From Clostridiales bacterium (GTDB lineage Bacteria > Bacillota > Clostridia > Oscillospirales > Acutalibacteraceae): a stretch of 17,896 nucleotides of DNA. The notes under the pieces were generated by a model that saw nothing but the letters and a program-made list of their open reading frames with translations, searched no databases and was not told where the DNA came from. Position 1 is the stretch's first letter, and each line of letters starts with the position of its first letter. The position numbers and the translations under genes are program-made. Where the stretch lies: assembly GCA_021200075.1 (NCBI GenBank), contig JAJQGZ010000105.1, positions 1-17,896 of the forward strand. Direction: 5' to 3'. Below, in pieces: positions 7,069-14,776 of this stretch.

Positions 7069-7118
7069 TAAAAATATTAATCATTACTGTTTGTTGCCGG
7101 AAAGGTTATGGAATTACT

Positions 7119-7976
7119 ATGAAAAGCTTTAAGAAAATTTTGTCGGCTGTTATGTGCGTATCTCTTATTGCACTGTGCTTTGCCGGCTGTTCGTCAAGTG
7201 AATCTGACGGTTCAATCACCGATGAAACCCTGCTCATCGCCTATACTGAAGAAAATTCTTCTTTCCTCTATGCAGATGAAAACGGAGATATGACCGGCTT
7301 TGAGGTTGAGGTTATTGATGCGATATTCGATGATATTAAAGGCGATTACACGAGCTATCAGTTTGTTCAGGTTGACGAGGGATACACTCTCGGCGAGGAT
7401 GTTGCTTACACCGATGAAGAGGGCAACGAATACACTGCAGAGATTTTAGCAGGCGGACAGAGCAAGAACAACGGAACTTTCAATGTTGACTACTCCTTTA
7501 CGAAGAGCGTTATCAGCGACAGAGTTATAACGATAACAGCTTCCGGCAGCGAGATTACAAACTATGCGGATTTGCATGGCAAAAAGGTTGCCATTATCGG
7601 TGACGAAGCTGTTGCCGCACTTGACAATAACACCGCAATCAAGGACGGTTTAAAATCGGTTAAAGACGATTATGCCGATATTGACGCCGCTCTTTCGGCA
7701 CTTGACGCAGGCAAAATTGACGCTGTTGTTACAGATGAATTTACATTCAATGTTCTTGACAACGCAAGCTCCTACGCTGTTCTCAACGGCGAGCTGGAAA
7801 CTATTGAATATGTTTTCGCTTTTGAAAAATACAGCGATTACAAGGACAGCTTTAACGAAGCTATCAGCGAGCTTCAAGACCCGGACTATAACGATGTGGA
7901 CGAATTTACTCCGATAGTTGAATCCTACTTCGGCTACGACTCATCAACCTTTGAATATTCGGCTGTTGAGGAATAA
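7119..7976 (+). CDS. Family-3 extracellular solute-binding lipoprotein (polar amino-acid type)
   Basis: 285 residues. The start MKSFKKILSAV begins a lipoprotein signal peptide ending in the lipobox F-A-G-C with Cys24, so the mature protein should be tethered to the outer face of the membrane. Family-3 marks are LLIAYTEENSSFLYADENG (around 39-57), GFEVEVIDAI, and later DLHGKKVAIIG, with an SALDAGKIDAVVTDE segment in lobe 2. The usual arginine/aspartate ligand motif around VDYSFTKS is present in modified form. The chain is very acidic. The ribosome site (AAAGG 7101-7105) is 13 bases from the ATG, which is long. No ABC permease or ATPase gene is adjacent, so it is an orphan binding protein; it may share a transporter encoded elsewhere. 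The ligand cannot be predicted. Confidence 0.85.
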   Translation: MKSFKKILSAVMCVSLIALCFAGCSSSESDGSITDETLLIAYTEENSSFLYADENGDMTGFEVEVIDAIFDDIKGDYTSYQFVQVDEGYTLGEDVAYTDEEGNEYTAEILAGGQSKNNGTFNVDYSFTKSVISDRVITITASGSEITNYADLHGKKVAIIGDEAVAALDNNTAIKDGLKSVKDDYADIDAALSALDAGKIDAVVTDEFTFNVLDNASSYAVLNGELETIEYVFAFEKYSDYKDSFNEAISELQDPDYNDVDEFTPIVESYFGYDSSTFEYSAVEE

Positions 7977-8010
7977 AGCGATAATATAAATACATAATAC
8001 TATAAGAATT

Positions 8011-8046
8011 AACGGACTGTTTCAGATGAGGCAGTCCGTTTTGCTT
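8011..8046 (+). terminator. Terminator after the solute-binding lipoprotein gene
   Basis: AACGGACTG (8011-8019) pairs perfectly with CAGTCCGTT (8032-8040), followed by TTTTGCTTT. It lies between convergent genes and may also slow transcription arriving from the kinase side. Confidence 0.85.
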
Positions 8047-8053
8047 TATGTGT

Positions 8054-9093
8054 TTAATTATTATTTTTCGGCAATATCACCATGAATGTCGAGCCTTTGC
8101 CGAGTTCGCTTTTAACTGAAATTTCACCATTGCATAAATAAGTAAGCTGCTTCTCTATGGACGGACCCAATCAGCTCGAGCCGTAATTTTGCGTACCATT
8201 TGCCTGATATAACTTTTCAAAAATATGCTCACAATCCTCTTTACTTATTCCCCTGCTGGTATCGCTTATGCAGACTGTGATGTTGTCGGAATCCTGCGTG
8301 AGAGATATTGAAATTTCTCCGCCCTGCTCGGTAAATTTAATTGCGTTATCAAGCAAATTAAGCCATATGTGGGACATAAGCGTTTCGTTGCCGTAATACT
8401 CGATCTCACATAAATCGCCGCTCATACTTATATTTTTTCCGACCCACTGACTGCTCATATGCTCAACGCAAAAGCGTATTTGTTCATCGAGCGAATACGG
8501 CTTCTTGTCGGGTATAATCTCGGTGTTTTCATACTTAGTCAGCAGAAGAATATTATCAGTCATTAATGACAGGTGCAGTGCCTCCTCAATAATAATATCG
8601 GCATATTTTTCTCTTTCATTTTGAGAAAGCTCGGGAGTTTTAATAATTTTTGCATATCCTAAGATTGAAGCTGTGGGAGTTTTATATTCGTGGGAGAGAA
8701 TATTAGCAAAATCACTTCTCATATATTCTATGCTGCCAAGCTCCGTTGCCGTTGTATTTACTGCGGTTTTAAGCTCCTTTATGTAGCTGTTATCGCTTTT
8801 AACAATTTCAAGGTTTGTATCAAATTCACCCTTGGCAAGATTTTAACCGCATCTGTAACCTCGTCGAGAGGTTTTAAAAAATATGAGGAAAATATCGACG
8901 CTCCCAATGCACCTATGCAACTGCACGATACAATAACAATAACCGGAACCCACGGAGACAAGACCGTTCCGTGCGGTATCAGCTTTAAAAAAACCAGCAA
9001 AAAATATAAGCCTGCCATAAGAAGCGGCACGGCCAAAACTATTAAAAACACCACTATTGATGTTGTATATCTCAAATTTTTAAATCTTTTCAT
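8054..9093 (-). pseudogene. Broken sensor histidine kinase
   Basis: Restored, it encodes about 346 residues starting at ATG 9093, which overlaps the regulator stop by 14 bases. Two membrane segments near residues 10-35 and 45-70 are separated by only about a dozen residues, as in kinases that sense within the membrane. A HAMP-like stretch (KPLDEVTDAVKIL) and a HisKA box (LSHEYKTPTASILGY, phospho-accepting His) follow. The ATPase domain has the N-box LLDNAIKFTE, a G1 box DTSRGI (Ser for the first Gly) and a G2 region. Lesions: one base is missing around 8835-8842 in the HAMP region, and an in-frame TGA (complement 8171-8173) falls in the G2 box, where GSS-stop-LG stands for GSSGLG. Coding sequence resumes to LGKGSTFMVILPKNNN and a TAA. 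Both lesions should abolish kinase activity unless they are sequence errors. Confidence 0.85.
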
Positions 9094-9763
9094 CTTCAAT
9101 AATTCCCATATACCCGAAGCCTCTGATTGTCTTTATACTGAAATCGCGATTGTTTTTGAACTTTTCCCTGAGCCTGTTGATATGCACTTCAACGGTATGC
9201 TCATCGCTTTCAGTGTCAAAATTCCAAATTTCGTCCATAATCTGCCGCTTTGTAAAAAGTCGGTTAGGGCATGAAAGAAGCTTATATAAAAGCAAAAATT
9301 CCTTTGGCGTAAGCTCCGCCTTTTCGCCGTTGACCGTTGCCGTAAAGGACGAATAATCAAGACGAGTTGAACCGATTTCAAGCACCTTTTCGGATGTGAT
9401 TTTTGAACGGCGAAGCAAAGCCTTTATTCTCCACAAAAGCTCGTCGTTATCAAACGGCTTTGCGAGGAAATCATCCGTACCGGAATTAAAGCCCTGCCGT
9501 TTATCCTCGTTGGAAATTTTTGCCGTAACCATCAGCACCGGAATATTGCATCCCGATTCTCTCAATGCCTTTGTAAATTCGTATCCGTTTAGATTGGGCA
9601 TCATTATATCGACAACCGCCAAATCTATGTGACTGCTGTCCATAACTTCAAGCGCCTGCACACCGTCAACGGCTGTATAGCAGTTATATGAAGCACGGCT
9701 CAAAACAGTTTTGATAAGTTCTCTCATATTCCTGTCGTCCTCAACAATCAAAATATTGAACAT
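9080..9763 (-). CDS. OmpR/PhoB-type response regulator
   Basis: 227 residues; GGAAG seven bases before ATG. The receiver domain (1-115) has all expected residues: Glu8/Asp9/Asp10 in VEDD, phospho-acceptor Asp52 in VVDIMMP, Thr80 in VTAK and Lys102 in LAKPFD. The C-terminal winged-helix DNA-binding domain (about 130-225) has LTPKEFLLL, the HTVEVHINRLREKF recognition-helix region and the closing TIRGFGY. It is the first gene of a minus-strand operon with the overlapping kinase gene. The kinase is broken while the regulator looks intact, so this protein may now be unphosphorylated, or driven by another kinase or by acetyl phosphate. A pair of direct repeats upstream (9849-9872) is a possible autoregulatory site. 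Confidence 0.93.
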   Translation of the reverse strand: MFNILIVEDDRNMRELIKTVLSRASYNCYTAVDGVQALEVMDSSHIDLAVVDIMMPNLNGYEFTKALRESGCNIPVLMVTAKISNEDKRQGFNSGTDDFLAKPFDNDELLWRIKALLRRSKITSEKVLEIGSTRLDYSSFTATVNGEKAELTPKEFLLLYKLLSCPNRLFTKRQIMDEIWNFDTESDEHTVEVHINRLREKFKNNRDFSIKTIRGFGYMGIIEDEKI

Positions 9764-9848
9764 CCCGTCACTTCCCTTTTTGCATTTGCTTTTTAGCCGT
9801 TCTTAAAAGCAGATAATAAACAAATGTCTTTTATTAAAATATAGTTTA

Positions 9849-9872
9849 ATATGTGTAAAAATATGTGTAAAA
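9849..9872 (+). repeat. Perfect 12-bp tandem repeat in the divergent intergenic region
   Basis: ATATGTGTAAAA occurs twice in a row (9849-9860, 9861-9872). On the regulator's strand it reads TTTTACACATAT twice, following TTGACT. OmpR/PhoB-type regulators bind direct repeats about one helical turn apart, so this may be a regulator box between 9080-9763 (-) and 9973-10671 (+). It may equally be a slippage duplication like the others nearby. Confidence 0.85.
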
Positions 9873-9972
9873 AGTCAACTTTTATTTTTTACATAATTTG
9901 AGGTTAAGTTGAACTTGATATGATATATATAAATCAATGGTTCGGCGAAATCGTTTACACGGAGGGAAACAT

Positions 9973-10671
9973 ATGGCGGATTCAAAAACCTTTGAAAAAA
10001 TACCAATTTTCACAAAAAGCACTCAAAGCGAACGAAAAAGTAATAAAACTTTACGAATACGATGTGAGTCATCTCTGGCTTGCGGGACTGATATATTCTC
10101 ACATAGGGTACTGGGTTGAAAATCTTTTTCGCCTTATATCAAAAGGAGTATTGGATTCCCGTAATCAGCTTTTGCCGTTTCTTTTCTGCTATGCTATAGC
10201 TATGTGGGTGCTTTACTTTGCCCTCGACACTCCTAAAAAGGCAAGACTGTTCAACAAAAGGCTCTTCACCAAACACGACAAGAAAACTAATTTCCTCTCA
10301 CAGCTTTATTATTTTTGTGTGGTTTTTCTGTTTGTGTTCTTCGGTGAAATTGTTGTCGGTCTGCTGTTTGAAAAAATATCGGGTATTCAGCTTTGGAACT
10401 ACAACGGTATTCCGCTCCATGTAACACAATACACCAGCGTTCCCACCTGCACTGCAATGTCTCTCGGCGTAGTTATACTTATAGAATATTTCTTTTAGAA
10501 TATTTCTTTGCCCCACTTATGAAAAAAATTCAGCTCATACCGTATAACACTCTTCTGAAGATAGATTATATAGCAGGTGCATTGATAGTTACAGATTGGC
10601 TTATTATGATGATAAGTGTAAATGTGTTCAAGGTTTCGCCGAACTATTGGTCGATAAATTTCAGGCAATAG
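9973..10671 (+). pseudogene. Broken CmpB-type putative ABC transporter permease (type IV) gene
   Basis: The start ATGGCGGATTC has GGAGGG (9961-9966) six bases upstream, but an A run (9995-10000) is one base too long, so the frame is lost after nine codons. Removing one A gives EKYQFSQKALKANEKV and then a polytopic membrane protein with YSHIGYWVENLFRLIS, GEIVVGLLFEKISGIQLWNYNGIPL and EYFFAPLMKK. This pattern is the CmpB-like family (PF06541), a membrane family of unknown transport role. A second lesion is a perfect 14-bp tandem duplication (10482-10509) that creates a TAG and shifts the frame. Deleting one copy restores reading to the TAG at 10669-10671. Full length would be about 227 residues. 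Two independent lesions of different kinds favour a real pseudogene. Confidence 0.75.
10482..10509 (+). repeat. 14-bp tandem duplication inside the CmpB-type gene
   Basis: TAGAATATTTCTTT occurs at 10482-10495 and again at 10496-10509. Fourteen is not a multiple of three, so the second copy shifts the frame and its first bases form the premature TAG. Confidence 0.95.
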
Positions 10672-10683
10672 GTAATAATATAA

Positions 10684-10717
10684 TATTGCAAAACTAAAAG
10701 TATTGCAAAACTAAAAG
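10684..10717 (+). repeat. 17-bp tandem duplication before the convergent terminator
   Basis: TATTGCAAAACTAAAAG occurs at 10684-10700 and 10701-10717, both perfect. The second copy supplies the A-rich left flank of the terminator stem. Confidence 0.95.
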
Positions 10718-10744
10718 TCACGGATTTACTCGTCCGTGACTTTT
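10713..10744. terminator. Bidirectional terminator between convergent genes
   Basis: AAAAGTCACGGA (10713-10724) pairs with TCCGTGACTTTT (10733-10744) around an 8-base loop. T runs are present on both strands. It separates the CmpB-type pseudogene (+) from the acyltransferase gene (-). Confidence 0.9.
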
Positions 10745-10754
10745 TTGTATGGCG

Positions 10755-11670
10755 TTAAACCCATTCTTTAATGATTTCCGGATCGGCAAAAATTTCGTTA
10801 AGCCGATTGATAAACGGTGTGACATCGCCCATATCGAGCGCTCTGTGGTCAAACGCTATTGTCATAGGCAACTTGTAACCCGTACGAACGGTACCGTCGG
10901 GATTTGCAATCGGGACAAGCTGTTTTGCGCCGATTGCAATTGCGCAAAGCTGGGGAGGTATTATCTCAAGCAGGGTGCATACTCCGCTCCAGTTGCGGCA
11001 AACGGAGCCGAGGTTTGATACGGTTATTGTACCCTGTTCAATATCGTGCTTAGTAAGCCTTTGAGATTCGGGGATAGAATAATATTCCCTTTTCGCCTTG
11101 CCGGTGAGGGTTTTAACTTTGTGCTTTCCCGTTTTGGAACCGATAAGACGATTTACGGTTTGAGCAACCTTACCGTGTTTGAGAGCGGTGAGCGTATTAT
11201 CGAGCGAGACATCAAACATCACCTCGTTTAAATCGGAATTATCCGCACGGCGTGAAGCGTCGGCGACGGTTTCCCTCATTTGGCTCATAGTCTTATCCTG
11301 CATATTATGCAGGTTAATCGTCATCATCTCTCCCATTTTTAAAATCATCGGCATTGATATATCAATATTTTTAAAGGTATTAACCTCTCCCCTGACAAGC
11401 TTACGGTTGAATTTGATATGACCGTTAATTGCCGGACAGGCGTGAATACCCTCAACAATAATTCTGAGCATAACGGTGTTGAGAGTGATATGCTCCTCTT
11501 TCGGGAGTTTGGAATTAATTTCCTTTATCACTTTTGAAAGCTCTGTTATCTCCGGCTCATAGGTTACTGCGGCGTGAGGAATTGTCTCCCAGCTCTCCGC
11601 TGTCATATTTGATACGATTTTTCTTGCTATACCGAAATGCTCGGTTTTTATAATGTTTTGAATTTTGCAT
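10755..11670 (-). pseudogene. 2-oxoacid dehydrogenase E2 / CAT-fold acyltransferase catalytic domain, frameshifted near the start
   Basis: The best start is ATG at complement 11668-11670, with GGGAG eight bases upstream. After seven codons a run of five A (complement 11645-11649) puts the frame out; with four A it reads KTEHFGIARKIVSNM and joins the long frame to give 304 residues. Without a correction translation would have to start at 11606 with no good ribosome site. The chain matches the E2 catalytic/chloramphenicol-acetyltransferase fold (PF00198): IPHAAVTYEPEIT near the start, TVSNLG, and AFDHRALDMGD at the end, the HxxxD active site (His275, Asp279 in the restored numbering; Met replaces the usual Gly). 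There is no lipoyl or subunit-binding domain and no E1/E3 gene nearby. It is therefore probably a stand-alone acyltransferase of unknown substrate rather than a dehydrogenase part. Confidence 0.75.
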
Positions 11671-11717
11671 AGTTATTTCTCCCTGTAAAGTTGAGTAATG
11701 TTCAAAATAATTTTCAG

Positions 11718-11735
11718 GAAGCCTTTGCTTGCTTC
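11718..11735 (-). terminator. Weak hairpin downstream of the ATP-grasp pair
   Basis: GAAGC (11718-11722) pairs with GCTTC (11731-11735). On the minus strand a T-containing but imperfect tract follows. It could partly terminate the ATP-grasp transcript before the acyltransferase gene. Confidence 0.25.
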
Positions 11736-11782
11736 GTGTAACATTTTAGCTTTACAAGGTAAAAATTGCTATAAACTGCGCT

Positions 11783-12550
11783 TTACATTCCCGCAACCTG
11801 CGGTTGCAAAACGGCTTTTATACTGCTTTTATCACTTTTTATGTAATCGCAATAAAGTTTCAGTATATCAATATCTGTTTTTGCGTAAACCGTTCTTGCT
11901 CCGACCGCATCCTCAATCTCGTTAAAAACAAGGCAGTTGTTATTAAAAAGAAAATCTATCCCGATGTAATCGAAATCTATAAGAGAGATGATTTTTTTTA
12001 CAAGTGCAATTTCACAAGAACTGAGTTCGTATTTTTCAGCCGTACCGCCGAGGGAATAATTTGAACGAAAATCCGTATTGCTAACACGCAAAATACTGCA
12101 TATTATCTCCTCTCCTATCACCCACACTCGCAAATCTCTGCCCGGGGTATCGCACGCCTTTTGATAAACATAGCCGTCCTCAAACTCCTCTTTTTTATCT
12201 ATCATAAAAACTTCCGTCCCGCCGTGACCGTCGCATTTCTTCTTGACCGCCGGGAGTGAAAAATAATTAATCGGCATAATCTCAACGCCGTTTTTTTGCA
12301 TAAACTCATAGCAAAACTGTTTATCATTTGCAAGGCGGGAAAGGGACGACGGATTAAAAACCCTTATTCCCCTCTCTTCGAAATATTGCGCAATTTTATA
12401 ATCATCTGTCCTGTTGATGACAAAATCGGCGTCGCCCCTGTAGCTTTCGTCGACAAGATTAACTCCGAGATACTCTTGAAATTTACTTACGGCAAAGCTG
12501 TTTTTTTGAGCTGATTCTTTTGTATAAATTAGCACTCCGTTTGACTTCAT
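11783..12550 (-). CDS. RimK-like ATP-grasp ligase (second gene of the pair)
   Basis: 255 residues; its ATG overlaps the stop of the upstream ligase (ATGA), and GGAG lies eight bases upstream, so the two are translationally coupled. The ATP-grasp parts visible are VKKKCDGHGGTEV (102-114; the Lys and Gly-rich ATP loop), YQKACDTPGRDLRVWV (129-144), NTDFRSNYSLGG (158-169), GIDF (197-200) and the metal-binding NEIEDAVGAR (210-219), where most relatives have E-x-N-S-N. The family joins a carboxylate, activated by ATP, to an amine or thiol. The last residues (LQPQVAGM) are encoded by a palindrome (11793-11807), so the natural C-terminus may have been altered. The substrate is unknown. Confidence 0.8.
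   Translation of the reverse strand: MKSNGVLIYTKESAQKNSFAVSKFQEYLGVNLVDESYRGDADFVINRTDDYKIAQYFEERGIRVFNPSSLSRLANDKQFCYEFMQKNGVEIMPINYFSLPAVKKKCDGHGGTEVFMIDKKEEFEDGYVYQKACDTPGRDLRVWVIGEEIICSILRVSNTDFRSNYSLGGTAEKYELSSCEIALVKKIISLIDFDYIGIDFLFNNNCLVFNEIEDAVGARTVYAKTDIDILKLYCDYIKSDKSSIKAVLQPQVAGM
11793..11807 (-). other. Short palindrome covering the 3' end of the second ATP-grasp gene
   Basis: GCAACC and GGTTGC form a perfect 6-bp stem with a 3-base loop, eight bases before the gene's stop codon. No T run follows on either strand, so it is not a normal terminator. Confidence 0.5.
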
Positions 12551-13440
12551 TTTATTTTCTCCAAAATTGTATTAAATATCATCGGCGCAATATCAAGCCC
12601 TGTCGCCTGCATTATATTGATGATATGGGCGTTTGAATTTACCTCGCAGACATCGCCGTTTTCGAGTATATCAACTCCACCGAAAGTAAGACCAAGGGTG
12701 TCGCACGCAAGCACTGCTTTTTGAATTTCCTCCTCGCTCGGTGCGTAAGGAGTCATTGTTCCGCCGTTTGTGACATTTGAGCGAAAGTCGTTTTTGTTTT
12801 CTCTCAAAACGGCGCAGACGCATTTTGAATTTACGATTTCAAGCCGTCTGTCCCTGCCGACACTTTCCGTAATAAATTTTTGGAGCAAAAAAGGTTTTTC
12901 ACTTATGTGAGAAAAAATTTCTTCCTCGCTGCCGCAAAGATAAACCTGCATACCGAACGAACCGAAGCACTCCTTAAAAACAAGCGGCAAGCCCAGCTCT
13001 TTCACGGCAAAGCTTACAAAATCCGTCATATCGGATTTATAATAACATTTAGGCGCAATAAGAGTTTCGGGTTGCGGTACAATGCCGTCAAGTTCAATAT
13101 ATGTCCTCGCCTTATCATCGCATTTTGCTATTGAAGAAGCGGAGTTAAATACACGAACGCCCTGCTTTTCAAGATGTAAAGCGAGGTTTACATCCTTATC
13201 CCAAAAGAGCACAAAGTCAGCATTCACGCTTTTTTGACAGGCAAGCTCAAGGTTTGTTTTCACATCAAGATGAATACCGCTTTTCCGTGCCGATTTTACA
13301 AGATGAGCGTGAAGCCGGTCAAATTTTTCGCCGTGCAGAAAATGATTGACCGCAAGTATTCCGCTAAATTTGTCCAAAATAAAAGCACCGCCTTTCGCAT
13401 AAATTAAAACGCTTATATTAGTTTTGATATATTCTATCAT
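12547..13440 (-). CDS. RimK-like ATP-grasp ligase (first gene of the pair)
   Basis: 297 residues from the ATG at 13440. This ATG has no ribosome site and overlaps a minus-strand TATAAT (13439-13444). A TTG at 13377 (residue 22) has AAAGGCGG about ten bases upstream and would start MDKFSGILAVNHFL, the usual family beginning, so that start is also credible. ATP-grasp motifs: PLVFKECFGSFGMQVYL (152-168), LQKFITESVGRDRRLEI (186-202), KNDFRSN (216-222), GGVDIL (254-259) and CEVNSNAHI (265-273), the metal-binding acidic/Asn site. No ribosomal S6, lysine-pathway or recognisable graspetide precursor gene is adjacent, so the substrate is unknown. Two tandem, unequal ligases suggest a two-step or paired modification. 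Confidence 0.82.
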   Translation of the reverse strand: MIEYIKTNISVLIYAKGGAFILDKFSGILAVNHFLHGEKFDRLHAHLVKSARKSGIHLDVKTNLELACQKSVNADFVLFWDKDVNLALHLEKQGVRVFNSASSIAKCDDKARTYIELDGIVPQPETLIAPKCYYKSDMTDFVSFAVKELGLPLVFKECFGSFGMQVYLCGSEEEIFSHISEKPFLLQKFITESVGRDRRLEIVNSKCVCAVLRENKNDFRSNVTNGGTMTPYAPSEEEIQKAVLACDTLGLTFGGVDILENGDVCEVNSNAHIINIMQATGLDIAPMIFNTILEKIK

Positions 13441-13446
13441 TATAAC

Positions 13447-13473
13447 TTGCTTTTTTCAATGCAATGGTATAAA
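13447..13473 (+). promoter_or_regulatory. Possible promoter of the AICAR formyltransferase gene
   Basis: TATAAA (13468-13473) lies 15 bases after TTGCTT (13447-13452), about 100 bases before the start. A 9-bp direct repeat AATTTCGGC (13502-13510, 13518-13526) lies in the leader. No purine riboswitch was recognised. Confidence 0.35.
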
Positions 13474-13573
13474 ATATTAGTATTATTCATTAAAATTATG
13501 CAATTTCGGCACGGTGAATTTCGGCTTAAAAATCCACGCTTTATCTGCCGATTTTGAGATTACGGAGGCGTTT

Positions 13574-14749
13574 ATGACAGAATACAAGCTTAAATACGGT
13601 TGCAACCCAAACCAAAATCCGGCAAGAATACATATGGACGGAAAAGAACTTCCGTTTGAAATTATCAACGGCTCGGCAGGATATATAAATCTGCTCGACG
13701 CATTCAATTCCTGGCAGCTTGTCAAGGAGCTTAAAAAGGCCACGGGTCTTGTAGGCGCCGCTTCGTTCAAGCACGTTTCACCGGCAGGTGCGGCTGTTGC
13801 AAAGCCTCTCGACGAAACTGAACGCAAGGTGTATATGGTTCCCGATTCATTGGAGCTTTCTTCGATAGCGCAGGCATATGTTCGTGCAAGAGGATGCGAC
13901 AGGGTTTCCTCTTTCGGTGATTTTGCGGCGCTCAGCGATGAATGCGACGCATCGGTTGCTCAGTTTCTTGTTAAGGAAGTAAGCGATGGGATTATTGCTC
14001 CGTCATACAGCGACGAGGCTCTTGAAATACTCAAGAAAAAGAGAAGAGGAAACTATCTCATAATAAAGATGGACGCCTCCTACGAGCCTGAACTTACGGA
14101 AACAAAACAGGTTTACGGAATTAAATTTGAGCAAAAGAGAAACGACAGCGAAATTACAATGGATCTCTTCTCCGATATGCCTACCAAGATTAAGGATATA
14201 CCGGAAGACGCTAAGATTGACCTGTTGATTTCCATGATTACGCTCAAATACACGCAGTCAAATTCTGTATGCTACGCAAAAGGCGAACAGACCGTAGGCG
14301 TAGGCGCAGGTCAGCAAAGCAGAATACACTGTACCCGCCTTGCAGGCGACAAAGCTGATAAGCTTTGGCTCAGGCACCACGAAAAGGTTGTTTCACTGCC
14401 ATTTATCGAAGGTATACGCAAATGCGACGCAGACAATGCAATCGACCTTTATATTTCCGACGAATACGAACAGCTCCTTGAGGACGGCCTGTGGCAGAGA
14501 TATTTCACATCCTGCCCCGCAGCATTTACAAAAGAAGAAAAAGCCGACTGGCTTGCAAAGGCGGATGGTGTTTCCCTCGGTTCGGATGCATTCTTCCCGT
14601 TTGAGGATAATATTGAAAGAGCCGTGAAATCAGGCGTAAAATATATCGCACAGCCCGGCGGTTCGGTAAGAGACGGCGCAGTTATTGAATGCTGTGACAA
14701 TCTCGGCATCGCTATGACAATGACGGGAATCCGCCTTTTCCACCATTAA
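13574..14749 (+). CDS. Stand-alone AICAR formyltransferase (phosphoribosylaminoimidazolecarboxamide formyltransferase)
   Basis: 391 residues from ATG 13574, with GGAGG (13564-13568) five bases upstream; an upstream in-frame ATG at 13514 lacks a ribosome site. The protein corresponds to the C-terminal half of bifunctional PurH. It starts LKYGCNPNQNPA, carries the catalytic Lys66-His67 in SFKHVSPAGAA (64-74), and has NSVCYAKGEQTVGVGAGQQSR and the C-terminal IAQPGGSVRDGAVI. It transfers formyl from 10-formyltetrahydrofolate to AICAR, the next-to-last step of IMP synthesis. The IMP cyclohydrolase domain that is fused in PurH is absent, so that step must be encoded elsewhere. The exonuclease III gene starts 27 bases after its stop with no terminator between them, indicating a shared transcript. 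Confidence 0.92.
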   Translation: MTEYKLKYGCNPNQNPARIHMDGKELPFEIINGSAGYINLLDAFNSWQLVKELKKATGLVGAASFKHVSPAGAAVAKPLDETERKVYMVPDSLELSSIAQAYVRARGCDRVSSFGDFAALSDECDASVAQFLVKEVSDGIIAPSYSDEALEILKKKRRGNYLIIKMDASYEPELTETKQVYGIKFEQKRNDSEITMDLFSDMPTKIKDIPEDAKIDLLISMITLKYTQSNSVCYAKGEQTVGVGAGQQSRIHCTRLAGDKADKLWLRHHEKVVSLPFIEGIRKCDADNAIDLYISDEYEQLLEDGLWQRYFTSCPAAFTKEEKADWLAKADGVSLGSDAFFPFEDNIERAVKSGVKYIAQPGGSVRDGAVIECCDNLGIAMTMTGIRLFHH

Positions 14750-14776
14750 TTTTGCAATAAGGATAGATAACAGATT

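Noticed and set aside
8690..9274. 194-codon plus-strand open frame.
   Set aside because: It lies antisense to the kinase and regulator genes, which carry clear family motifs; no ribosome site.
13441..13573. Purine riboswitch before the AICAR formyltransferase.
   Set aside because: The region lacks the conserved core and three-way junction; only a 9-bp direct repeat and weak pairing are seen.
13441..13573. Graspetide precursor gene next to the ATP-grasp pair.
   Set aside because: No short frame with a ribosome site and acidic/Thr-rich core was found here or in 11671-11782.
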